This document shows positions 26,483-37,446 of a stretch of DNA of 64,000 nucleotides, in pieces. The DNA is from Sphagnum compactum. Its lineage: Eukaryota > Bryophyta > Sphagnopsida > Sphagnales. The stretch covers positions 10,664,001-10,728,000 of the forward strand of contig OZ234498.1 in assembly GCA_965153455.1 (NCBI GenBank), in the 5' to 3' direction. Position 1 is the stretch's first letter, and every line of letters starts with the position of its first letter. Position numbers and translations under genes: made by a program. The notes beneath the pieces were generated by a model. The model saw nothing but the letters and a program-made list of their open reading frames with translations, did not search any database and was not told the DNA's origin.

Positions 26483-28126
26483 ATGCAAACTCAAAAGAAA
26501 ACAAAGAATGGTGGAATAGATGGCATGGGAGGTGTCATGAATGAAGGAGATTTGGAGGCAAGGGTGATGGGACAACAAATGGATGTTGAGGATGTGGTTA
26601 CATTAGTTCCAAATGAGATTGTTGAAGGGCAAGAGTGGGCGAGGGAAGATGTTGTAAAAGCATCTGCTGTAAATGTTGATAGAATTGAGATGGATTTGGA
26701 GAGAAATATTTTGATGATAAAGAACAAGAAATTGTAGTTCTTGCCGATGTAGTGCCAGAACGAGAGAATGCAAATGAGGATGTTGAACCTCATGCACATA
26801 TTGATGGAAGTGACATACTGAACTTCAGATATTTTTACAATTTATGCCCCACCCATCCTCTCAAGTGGAGAGGATGGGTGGAGTTTATTTTTGTCAAATT
26901 TGTGATTGAAATACCTTTTTAAAGTGTGGTCCTGAAACCTTTACCTCACCTTCCTTTTCCATGTGAGAAGGTGGGTGGGGCATTTTTTTTGGGTTTAAAT
27001 CTTTAGGCAATACCTTAAGGCTTTGTAGGAGATATTGTTCTTTTTAGGATTAATTAGCTTCATTTAATGCAAATTTCAACATTAAATTCTAGTAATAGCC
27101 TCATCTTGTGTTTTTGTTCTTTTATTTTTCTGTGCAATACCCTCATTATGTGTTGTAATCTTCTCTCTATTTATGCAATACCTTGATTGTGAAGGGGATA
27201 CCCTTCATCCAGAATATTAATTCTCACATTAGGTTTTTTGGTTTTGTTTTTTTAATTCTAAATGCGGTTGCCCCTCCCTCGATTGCCCTAAAGGGTGTCC
27301 ATTGGGCAAGGGATGGGCCCAAATTTGCTTATAGGGTGGATGGGTGCGATGCATCCTATACAACCAAGTACAACTTGGTATGGCATTTGTGGGCATGCCA
27401 CAATGTGGTTATGGAATCAGGCAAGCCTGAACGCCCATCTACTCGAAAGGAGGGCCCAAGGCATCAAGATCACATGGCCATGAATGCGTGGGTTTTGAAC
27501 AACCTTTTGGCCCAATTCCGTCATAATGAACATAAAGCTATTGCTAGGGCTATGAGGCATGCACTCTTGGAATGGGATAGGCTTGAGGTCAATTTGCAAT
27601 ACACACCTGAAGTGCTTAAGCCCGCACTTGTGAAGCTAGCCTCTAACCACATTCTTTGGCCTCTTGGCATGATTACAAAGGTGTGGGGTCCATCTTGCTC
27701 AACGTGCAAGCCAAGTTGGAGCGTGATGAGGATCTTGGAGTTGTCATTCGTGTGATTCGACTTGAATATGCAAAGGCGTTTATAGGCATTTGGATGGAAC
27801 GTGACTAGAAGTCTGCATCTAGTAAGAGAGTGCGGTGTAAAAAAATTGGCCTTTTTACGCAATACCATGATTAAAAAATGATTCATGGCCAGTAAGTTTC
27901 AAACTCAAATTTATTTGAATTTCATGTTTAAGGTTTCATATTATTGTATTGTGTTGTTTGTTATAGGGTTCGAGGCACCATTAAAGAGATGTTTATGGTT
28001 GATGTTGTGGAGGCAACATTAGCCAATTGTGGGGTTTTTACACGTCAACATGCCCATGATGCAAAAGTTGCATCAACACAATACAACAGGGCCAATGGGA
28101 TCCCATCCCCTTCTAGTATGATATAA
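26483..28126 (+). pseudogene. Decayed multi-exon gene with degenerate C2H2-like finger
   Basis: Three coding-like blocks lie in order. Block 1 (26483-26826) is acidic, changes frame near 26710, and includes EIVVLADVVPEREN. Block 2 (about 27270-27810) carries a finger-like segment, GCDASYTTKYNLVWHL..CH, in which the first expected Cys is a Val. A Lys/Arg/Pro linker (KPERPSTRKEGPRHQDH) and a helical region, LLEWDRLEVNLQYTPEVLKP, follow. At about 27668 the frame breaks, most simply by one lost base, and the next frame continues (ERDEDLGVVIRVIRLEYAKAF) to a TAG at 27807. Block 3 (27968-28126) follows a T-rich acceptor-like site and encodes DVVEATLANCGVFTRQHAHD, ending at a stop. A MITE-like element sits between blocks 1 and 2, possibly in an intron. 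The type resembles multicopy zinc-finger-like genes of repetitive plant DNA. The exact family is unknown to me. Confidence 0.55.
26845..26982. mobile_element. MITE-like 138-bp element with inverted ends
   Basis: The outer ends tgccccaccc (26845-26854) and gggtggggca (26973-26982) are exact inverted repeats, and the similarity extends to about 18 bases with two mismatches. Inside the left end is a perfect 14-bp stem (26849-26862 with 26868-26881, loop aagtg). No target-site duplication is certain, although both flanks are T-rich. The element has no coding capacity. It could be a small non-autonomous DNA transposon or a chance fold-back of a C-rich repeat. Confidence 0.5.
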
Positions 28127-31049
28127 ATAGCTCATAACTTATGCTAATTTTGATTAGGGCATTATTTTGGTTTTCAATATTTAGGGTAGCTTTAACCAGT
28201 TCTTGATCCTTCAACACATGTCACATTGGTTGTTGGCGACGAGTAGTGACAATAACTATTACATTTATTAAAACAATATCAGGTTTAGGAAGCTTAGGTG
28301 CTATTATATTAAAATTAACGTTTGGTTCTGAACATGTTTTGTACTTTAGCCTTCCTAGCACAATCTTCAAATTGATGATTGACATTGGAAGAAATATTAC
28401 AAGGATAACATAAAGGTATTTTAACAAGTTCAACAAGTTGTGCATTAGTTCCTTTTATTGGTTTTGTAAACTTTATTGTGGCCCAATTGGTATTATTTGA
28501 GCTATCTTCTAGTTATGACAAGTTTCAAAAGTATGACATGTTCTACCACAATTAGTATAGGTAGATGTAGATTTAGTTGTAACAATAGTTATTACCAGTT
28601 TAACGACTACATTAACTTCTGGTGGGGTTAATAAAACATTGTAATTCAAATATATTGTCAAGGTATTCCTTCAAATGGTCAATTCCCTCCATGATCGATG
28701 ATGAAGACAAGTTTTTCCCAAATAACTTTTTAGAAGGATTCATGGGTTATCTAGTCACTTGAAACAAACTTTGTGTTACATGCATGCTTGAAATGATTTA
28801 AGTGATCAAAATTCAAAAACATTAAAGGATGCAAAAAACCTAAAGAAAGATGCTCTCAAAATGGAGTGGAGGATTGAAAAAAATGTGTGGGTGGGTGGTT
28901 CTTCAGCATTTTTTGTTGATAATGATATTTTGGCGGCCTGGGAATTTGAACTATTGTTGTAGAAAAAGGAGGAAACTTTGGAACATTATGGAAGTTAGTT
29001 GGTTTTTTTTGTTAAACTTCTTTTTGCACTATTCTTCTTCTTTTTCATTTGACAATGATGTCGTTACATTTTTCAAAGAAGGTGCAGTAGGAAAAAAAAA
29101 AATTATTTGCTACTTGAATTTTCGGCATTATTGTTGTTGCAAAGCATTTGAGCTATTGTTGTTGTTGTGACTGCTTTAAAAACAAACTAGAGAAAAAATA
29201 TGCAGGAAAAATGTTAACCACCAAGATGTCATACCTCTAGGCATTAGCTAATGTACCACATCCTTGAATGCACCATCCTATAAGGTCAATAGCATATACG
29301 TCTTTGTGGGTGGTGGATGATCCATGGCCCACAATAGCATGTCAACATGACTCATCACCTTCACACTACTAATATTCCCATTTTCATTATACCTTACAAG
29401 CAATCCACCATAAGCAGAATAAGCAAAACACATAAATGCAATTTAACACAACACCATCACGCATGATTACTCAAATACTTCCATGAAGTTTCCAAGGCAC
29501 AATTGATTTCAAGCTAAAACTTTAAACTTAGTTGATGTGAATCAATTAGGTTGGTTGGCAATGGGTTTGTTCAAAAAGAAGTGTTCTTGATGGAACTTCA
29601 AACTTGGGTTGATTTTATGGAACTTTGAACAAATTTATTTGTTCATGAATTGGATCAGCGATTTGTAGTTTCTTAGAGATTTTGAGAAAAGAATACATGG
29701 GTACCAATTTGTAGAGAATTAGAGAAGAAGAATTTTTGAGCAAAGGAGATATATGGGAACCCATTTGCATAAAACTTGAAAACAAGTCTCTTGAGCAAAA
29801 AAGATATGGGTATCCATTCGCATAATTTGAGAAATAAGTCTCATGACAAGTCAAATCAGTAGTTGTAGCACACAAATTATAAATCTTATCAAGCAAGATC
29901 AACCACTATAAGAAAGATTGCCTACTCTTGAGTCTATTGGAACCTTTCTACCCATCAAGTTGACAATGTTAATAATTTATTTTTGAGAAATTTTAAATTT
30001 TCATTTAAAATAAAGTTCATAGAGAATTTTTGCATTATACATAACCATGGGTATATATATATAATTTAAATTATATATATAATCAATTCTTATTTTATTT
30101 TAAATAAATATGAAGATATTATATGTATTAAAAATGAATCAACAATATAATTCCATAATATAATTAATTATAAATAATGTGTTACTCAATATGTTGCAAA
30201 TAACAATATATTTATACCAATATTTAAGCCAGTATTATACTTCATTAAAAAAATTAACTAAGGAATTATGTTATATATGTATGAAATATAAAATATTACT
30301 GACCTATTATATAATTATTTTAGCCTAGAAATTACTTATTATATGTCAAAAAAATTAAAATAATTTTTCAATCATACATAGGATTAATATATGGGAGAGA
30401 TCATTTTTTAAAATTATGTGAACCTTATTATTATTATCAAAAAATGTAAGAAATCATGCTCTTTAATTTTTTAAAATAGACATTAAAATCTTATTAAATT
30501 ATAGATCTTATGTTTTTGTTTTTCAAAATGAGTTTACAACTTTAAGAGGGAATTTTTTTTAAATGTACATCATTGAAGAAATGTTAAACATGAACTTTAA
30601 TTTTTTGATTTTGACAAATTATGAATTTTTAACATTAAGTGGTGAATTTTACATTAAACCCTAAACCCCTATACCATCAATGTGACCAATTTCACTTTAC
30701 ATTCATTTATATATATGTTAAATCATATTGAAAGGTGAATAAATAATTTTGAAAACATGAATTTCATGACGTATTGGCAGGGAATCAAGTATTTAAAAAA
30801 TATTCATGTGTTTCATGATTAATGGATTATCACAATACGATACGAATATTGCATTTAAATTCCATAACTTTGTTCAAATGACCTTCTACCATCAATGTGA
30901 CCAACTTTGCAATACCTTCATTTACTTAAATCAATATGTAGGGCATGATATATTGAACATGAAATATATATATATATTCCAAATTGTCCATTTATTTCAT
31001 GGTTTAGGATATATCGCAATATGATGCGAATACTGCTTTCTTTCTACGT
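28127..31049. other. AT-rich intergenic DNA with small repeats
   Basis: No gene is supported. Three imperfect units of about 53 bases lie near 29697-29850, with phrases like 'gggtatccatttgcataa' and 'cttgagcaaa'. A second pair of related segments shares 'accatcaatgtgaccaa' and 'tttcatg..t...gat.tatc.caata.gat.cgaatact' near 30665-31040. Frames at 28850-29170 and 29615-29902 are open but without recognisable content. Confidence 0.5.
30054..30081. repeat. 28-bp perfect AT palindrome
   Basis: The left half tatatataataattt-like TA run and its mirror meet at ttt/aaa; positions 30054-30067 and 30068-30081 are exact reverse complements with no spacer. Such sequences extrude cruciforms easily and are common in AT-rich repeats. 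Confidence 0.8.
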
Positions 31050-31790
31050 TTTGGTATGGTAATGCAATCGCCCTCCAAATTTTAAAAGATATCTTATAGA
31101 ACCAAAAGGATTTTTCGGATATCCTACAAGGGGTATTGCATGTGCAATAAATATTCCTAGCCATTAGCAATACCCCTTTGATAGTCTAGACCAAAATAAT
31201 TTAGCCCGTGTTGTTTACTAAATACCCCAAGCAGGGTATTACTTTGCTTGTAAGTTTTGGTAGGGCCATGAAATGCCCTTCCAAGTTTCGAAATATATAT
31301 TATGGAGCCCAATGTATTTATGGGATACCTTATGAAGGGTATTGTAGATGTATTGAGTAGTATTGGCCATGAATAATACCCCCCCAATAGCGTAAACCCA
31401 TGGTGATTAATTATAAAATACAATTAATGAAGGTATTAGTTTCTTTATTGGTTTTGCTAGGGCTATGCAATACCTCTCCACATGTTAAAAAATATGTTAT
31501 GGAGCCCAATGTATTTCTAGGATAACCTAAGAAGGGTATTGCATATTTAATGAGTCCTTTTGGGCATGAATAATACCCCTCTAATAGCCTGGACCAAAAT
31601 AATTCAACCCATGATGTTACAACGTAACCCAATGAGGGTATTACATTCCCTCTAGGTTTTATTAAGGCTACACAATACCTCTTCAAGTTTCAAAAGATAT
31701 GATATGGAGCTCAAATTATTTCAGGGTTACTCAAAATGGGGTATTACACATTCATTGAATATTTTATTTTATGAACCTAAGTACAACATA
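31050..31790. repeat. About 200-bp tandem repeat, 3.6 diverged copies
   Basis: Copies begin near 31053, 31254, 31455 and 31657. Each has a phrase like 'ggttttgctagggctatgcaatacc', then 'tccaagtttcaaaagatat', 'tatggagcccaatgtatt', 'gggtattgca', 'aataatacccctctaatag' and 'ccaaaataattcaaccc'. Divergence is perhaps 20-30% by eye, so it is old. The paired 'gggtatta' and 'aatacccc' words make hairpins within and between copies. Confidence 0.75.
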
Positions 31791-32640
31791 CATTAAATGT
31801 GTCTAAATTGAACTGGAGCTTTGTATTGCTTTGATTATCCACTTGGTTTGCAATACCCTCATGGAAAACATTCTCTAAGCAGAACTTGCAATACCTTTAT
31901 ATAAAGTGTGTCAAATATTTTGATCATCCCTTTATTTATTTGTTTGAGCGAACAATAGCAAGCTCCATGTAATACTTTCATTTTATTTTGTCCTCGTCGT
32001 TGTGGACCGTTGGGGGTCTATTGGAGTGGCAACAACGTAGGTAGGTGTAGCCATGTAGGTGAGGTTTGGTAGGTACCTACTTAAAGTGTTAGTAGGTAGG
32101 AAGGTGGGTGGAGATGAGAGTAACACATTTTAAATTTATAAGTGAATAAGTAGATGGGGAAGAGTCTATTTTAATTTAAATATATAGGCAAGTAGGTCGG
32201 AGGGGGATAAGGGGGGAGGGGGTGGGGGGTAGAATGTGGGCGGGTGGAAAAAGTTTCAAAAGCTTTAATTCTTAAACACCTATTGACAGAGAATCTAATG
32301 TAATATTAGAATCATTTTACTTTAGAAATAATTGTATGAAGGTGAAAAAAAAATTATTTTAATTATTTTTTAAATGAAAAATGTGAATTAATCTGTAATA
32401 AATTTTTAAAAAATGAATAATCATTTAAAGGAAAAGGTAAGAATATCCCCAAAAAATCAAAATTTTTATATCAAAAAATTGGCAAAAACATTTTTTTGGA
32501 ATTTAAACTAGTAAAATAGATTTTTCAAAAAGAATTTGTTGGAAAACAAAGTCACCCAAGTGTCAAACATTTGATCTTTACTTGCTAGTGGAAATAGTTC
32601 AAGCCAATTTGACACAAGACAATTTTCACCCTCATCACTA
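31791..32640. other. Intergenic DNA upstream of the exonuclease gene
   Basis: AT-rich with a G-rich patch near 32180-32250 ('ggggggaggggg', 'gtggggggt') that could fold as a G-quadruplex on the plus strand. 'gtaggtaggt' words recur at 32035-32110. No gene recognised. Confidence 0.45.
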
Positions 32641-32699
32641 GGAAAGGGTTTGTGTAGGATGAGTGCCCAGGACAAAGGGTGTTCCCAAAGTAAGGGCCC

Positions 32700-32869
32700 A
32701 AAGGTGCGGGGCCAAGGGAAGGTTCTAGGTACCCTAGAACGCCAAACCCTAGAACTCACTACAGATTCCATGGCGGAATGCACAAGAGGACTGACGTCCT
32801 CATCCTTTTTGTCTTTCTTCTTCCCGCCCGCGCTTTCTAGGCTTTGTCGTCGCAATTGCTTGCACGAGG
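32700..32869 (+). promoter_or_regulatory. Promoter region of the REX4-like gene: telo-box, GACGTC element, palindrome
   Basis: Three plausible cis elements lie just before the proposed start: an exact palindrome with arms gttctagg/cctagaac and a 3-base spacer at 32722-32740, a telo-box-like aaaccctaga near 32744-32753, and a TGACGTCC bZIP-type core at 32792-32799. Telo-boxes are known from plant promoters of ribosome-biogenesis and translation genes, which fits an RNA-processing exonuclease. The functional assignment is inference. Confidence 0.35.
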
Positions 32870-35673
32870 ATGGAAGGTGCGAAGTCCTCGGCTTCTTCGG
32901 CTCGGATTAGGTACTCCTTTCTTCGTTCTTGTTCTCGTCCTCCTCCTCTTCCTTTTGTCGGACTCTTGTTCTTCAGTTTCGCTTTTGCAAGTTTCTTTTC
33001 GGTCCAGAAACGGAGGAGTTTTTGCGTCTTTTCTTGCACCTTATGTGGTCTGTCTCTAAATCTCATCTTCCTTCACTCTTGCTCTTTTTAGTCCAAGGAA
33101 TGGGGTTGAACGCTGCTCTCTGCGGAATGCTTTTGATATAGAAGCTTGAACTGTTTGCTTTTATTGTGATCGATTTTCTTTGTTTGCACGTGCATGGAGA
33201 AAGTTTGTGTTACAACTTCACACCTGTGTTTCTACGGGAAGAATATAAATTTTTGCGGCCTTTTGCCCGGTCTTTTAGAATGTGAGAAGGTCTTTGTCTG
33301 GCATGCTCGATTTGCGAGCTGTGAGAATTGTTGCTTTTGCTATCTATTTTTGAGTGAGATTTTATTTCTAGGGCTTCGTCTTCTCCTGGCGAGTGAAGAA
33401 TGAGAGTTCTGGGTGCGTAGTTTATCGTTAGAGGATGGAAGACGGGCTGATATGAAGGTGAGGAGTGGCAGGTGTTCGGCATGCTTCAAGCAATTTTCAA
33501 GCAGGCAACACTTGCTGCAGCACCTAGAAAAGGCTGGCCACTCCGAGCATGAGCCTCAGTGTGGTGTCTGCCATAAGCACTGCCCCTGTTATGAGTCTCT
33601 TAGGGAACATCTACTTGGTAAGCCGCCACATTGCTCTTCCTACATATTGCAATTATTGGGATTGTCTCAATTCCTGGGGATAGCAATCTTTGTTGGTTCC
33701 TCATCACCTGTTATGCATGGTGGGTCTGGATGCTCAAACAGATGCGAGGCCTGATATCTGCTCCTTTGTTCAAGATGATACCTACAGCTATTTGTTGCCT
33801 GTGCTTCTGCATGAAGTTCTGTAAGGATTGGACAATGGTATTTGAGTGGCAAAGTCCCAATGTGGCTAGCTGCTGGTGGCAAACATATGTTTTGTGGCCA
33901 GTGGATTCACATTGGGTGCAATGGGGAGAGTGGCACTGAAAATTTCAGATCAGCTTTTGGCATGACTCATGCTTTGTAATGAGATTGCCAGCTCTAGGAA
34001 CACTGAGCTGAAAAACATCAAATGTTCGAAAAGGTGTGCAGGTCGGCTAGCCAAAAAGGATTGTGCAAATGAATTTGCAAAGAGGGGTTGCATTTATTGC
34101 CTCGAATTCATGAAAAGTGAGGATTCTCTCACAGATCACCACATCCGGTGTCAATATGTTGATGCTTCTCCCATTGGACAAGTGAGCAACTGTCACTTCT
34201 TCCCTTGTATCTTTGTACAACTTCTGAGTCTTGGAATGGAAGTCTTCCAGAATGTGCTTACCTCCCCAAGTCTAACTTGTGTATGGAGCTTTCCCTATGT
34301 TTGAAAGCCATCGTTTTGATCTTACAGATCTTAGCTCCGCTGGATGACACTCTGGGGAACTCCTTCACACCCCCAAAGGGATCTTGCAATGCCGATTCAG
34401 TTTTGATGCCTAGTATCTCAAGATTGCCAGCAAGTCAAGCAGTGGCCATGGACTGTGAGATGGTCGGAGGTGGCAAGGATGGCTCTGTTGACTTATGTGC
34501 ACGGGTGTGCTTGGTGGATGAATACGAGTCTGTACTGCTTGACACTTATGTGCAACCCTTTCTCCCAGTAACAGACTACAGGCATGCTTTCTTCTAGAAT
34601 ATATCATCTCTTCTCTCCTGCTTCTCAATCTGTAATTTTCCAGTCTGACCGTTTGTGGGCAGTTCTAAAGAAGGTTGTGACTTCACACGAGTCATGTTAC
34701 ATTCAAAGTGTTACAGAGTCTTATCTGCATATTCATATATTTGTCTACTTCTGATAGTTTCATTCAAGTCCTTGAGACAAATATGGGGCATTCATGGGAT
34801 TATACTCCAGGTTTGAAATCACAGGTATTGAGGCAGCAAATCTGCAAAATGCAATGCCCTTTAAACATGTCCGCTACCGAGTGAATGCCATTCTTGGCTC
34901 TGTGAGACTGTTAGTGGGACACGACTTGCGCCATGACCTGGCTTGCCTGCACCTTGACTATCCACCACACCTTATCAGGTCAGCATTACTGGGCATGTTT
35001 ATGTGTTTTCAAGGGTGTGGGGAAGTCTGAAAACTGCTGCCAGGTCATGGGTTGATTTGTTCATGAAAGGGGCAAGCTATTAAACTTGTTTTTGGCAGCC
35101 AGAAACTGTTCTGTGTGTTCTTTATCAGATTTCTATAAGTGGTGCCTTCCACCTGAAATAGCTCAGTGGCTGTGCTGCTTCCAGAGCAGTTTGAAGGCAC
35201 CATTTGACTCCTACTGATGGTGAATTGTTCCTCCTCCTTTTGTCAGAGACACAGCTACCTACCAGCCTCTGCTGAAGACCAGTGGTTTCAGTCACAAGCT
35301 GCGGTTCTTGACTGAGACCTACTTGGGGTTAGCCACTCCCCCTTTTCTAATTATTCCATATTCAACTATGTCTGTACACTAATGAACACCCCTTCACATT
35401 TCTCACTCTCAGATCGCTGCCTACAGGTATCCCATTCAGGATGGACATAGTCATGTCCCTAGTGAGGATGCAGTAGCAGCCATGCGCTTATACCTGCGCA
35501 TGCGATCAACCAGACATGCCAGGCTGCCTTCCTACATTGGTGAGTTAAGTTCACAGCTGGAACACCATGTGGAGATTTCAAGCTCATTCACTCCTCTTAG
35601 GCTCTCTGAGTCCCACTATTACTGTTGGTGCTTAGATATGGAACACAATGCACCAGGCCAAGTTGAACCATAA
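32870..35673 (+). CDS. Plant REX4-like DEDD exonuclease with zinc fingers
   Basis: The predicted protein is a 3'-5' exonuclease of the RNase T/DEDD fold, a plant family usually named RNA exonuclease 4-like. Exons: 32870-32910, 33421-33617, 34042-34181, 34328-34581, 34811-34978, 35247-35327 and 35427-35673, all in frame (375 residues). Two C2H2-like modules open it (CSACFKQF..LLQHL..GH and CGVCHKHCPCYESLREHL), and a third Cys/His group follows (GCIYCLEF..HHIRC). The nuclease begins at AMDCEMVGGG (first Asp and Glu), with HDLRHDLACL (middle Asp region) and SEDAVAAM (last Asp). The C-terminus carries a YYCWCLD block that I recall as typical of the plant proteins. The intron at 34582-34810 begins with GC. 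The 5' end is uncertain: the MEGAKSSASSARI exon is one model, and a start at ATG 33452 (351 residues, MKVRSGRC) is another. The gene converges on the SHMT gene. Confidence 0.85.
34582..34810 (+). other. GC-AG intron in the REX4-like gene
   Basis: Homology and frame both require the exon to end at TAC AG (34581) and resume with G TTT GAA at 34811, giving the continuous peptide VTDYRFEITGIE. The intron therefore starts GC (gcatgc) and ends CAG. An upstream GT at 34568 would break frame and remove a conserved segment. Confidence 0.7.
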
Positions 35674-37446
35674 TTGTGTCAGGTGATCTGTTTTACTACA
35701 AAATCAGCAGCCTTGGAAAGGATGATGTCCAAGCCTGCATTGCTAAAATGTACATTAAAGTATGACCGGAACTGTACAGAGCTCATGTAGCAAATATTTG
35801 GAGTGAAATTGGGAATGCAAACATCTGGGAGAGTCTTTTCAAGACTTGTAACCCTGCATTAGACTCAGGATACATTTGAGCAGGAACGATTTTTGAGATG
35901 CATGTTCACCATGAAGTGGGCTTCCATCTCTTTACCATGATAAATGAAGACCCCATGTCTGAACAGGGAACTTACTTTCTCTCACATGCCAACTTATCAA
36001 TTGGTGTCATATGGCTTGATACATAGGGACGACTCTTCAACCCTAAAATGGCTAGCAAGGAAAAGTGATTATCAATTTGATCATTTCAGGATTTTGGATT
36101 CATTCCAAGCATGTCTACTAATTTGCGGTCCAATGTTACAACTGCTATTTCAAATTGAATTCAGAGGTCCTGTACAATATATGTAGTTTATGTGTGCAAA
36201 CAACACCACAGAACTTAATTACCACTGTGTCCTCTTTATATCTTCTTGCACACAAGGTGGATACTGAAGTTGAGATGTTGTGAACTATCATATTTGCTTG
36301 CACAAAAGTTTTAGGTCCTGAATTGGAGATTTTTTAAGTTTTTATGTTTGCTTGCATAAATCCTGCAGTTTGTGAACTTTTTCTGCACAGAGTGAATTTT
36401 CAATTAGAATTTTTTTCTCACTGTGCTTTAGAGATTGAGGCTTGCTTGTTGCTGGGGACAAGAAGAGTAGAGTATCTATGGAAAGTGATGAAGCTTCAAT
36501 TTGATACACAAATATCAAAAAAGGTGCAACTGAAAACTCTCCATTAAACAGACATTTTCCAGTTTTGACCAATAATCACTAGGACTGAACTGCAGCAATC
36601 AAGAGTGATCAAGAGTAGCTGCCTATGCTGCCAGGCAGTCAATAACTTTCTGAAACCTGCATTGCAGGTCTGAAATTTTCAGCTTATGAACTGAACTGGA
36701 AGCAGGGAACAGGAGAGTATGCTCATATTCCCAGAAACAAAATTGAACAATGATAAATAAAACTTGTCTTCACAATGCACATAATGCACATTGAACTAAA
36801 GAATTGGTTACAGAGGACTGAAAACATCAGAAGAATAATACATCTCCCTGCTGGTTTCAGCACAGTGATTCATTCAAACAATCAGTCACAAAATACATAA
36901 CATGTTTTAAGTATTCTACACAGAAAAATTAATGAGGTTACAATATAAGGTTGCACCGAAAACATGCTGGCATTTCATTGCCAATGCAATTTCCAAATCT
37001 ACAGTAGCGATGATTTTGTTTCCAGAGTTTCCCACATCTTACATTTGCAGTCATTTGATCTGTAGTACAACAGATCAAAAGAGCTTACTTACAATTCTCC
37101 TTGACAAAAAGTGCAATGAGTTTTCAAGGACACTGCTATCATTCTCCTGCAGTGGAAAGAAAATCAACAGAGCTTTTGTTCCTTACTAAAACAGCAGCTC
37201 CAGTGCTACCAGGTGCAAAATCTGGGTTGGTGACAAAGCTGAATGGTACTTCTCCAGATCTAATCCAACCAGCCTTCCTGTCCAAAAGTGTGGCATGTGT
37301 TGTTGCTTTCGTAAAAAGTGCTCTGGAGCATCCCATGATGGGATTCAAGGGAAAAATTAGGAAGGGTACAAGGGATACAACCATGAAAGCACATCTTCAC
37401 TACTGTACAAAGTGTGCAGAATGCCCTTGAGACTGTAAATTGACGA
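35674..37446. other. Convergent intergenic/3' untranslated space
   Basis: 1.8 kb between the stops of two converging genes. Composition is intermediate and there is no supported gene. Frames here (for example 35944-36186 plus and 37101-37430 plus) lack family motifs and probably lie in the untranslated ends. Transcripts from the two genes could overlap. Confidence 0.5.

Noticed and set aside
32870-33091. Unspliced 73-residue hydrophobic protein
   Set aside because: The sequence after codon 14 is C/T-rich intron-like DNA beginning at a good donor (AG/GTACTC).
34568-34581. GT donor (CCA/GTAACA) as an alternative to the GC donor
   Set aside because: It shifts the frame at the next exon and drops the conserved TDYR residues.
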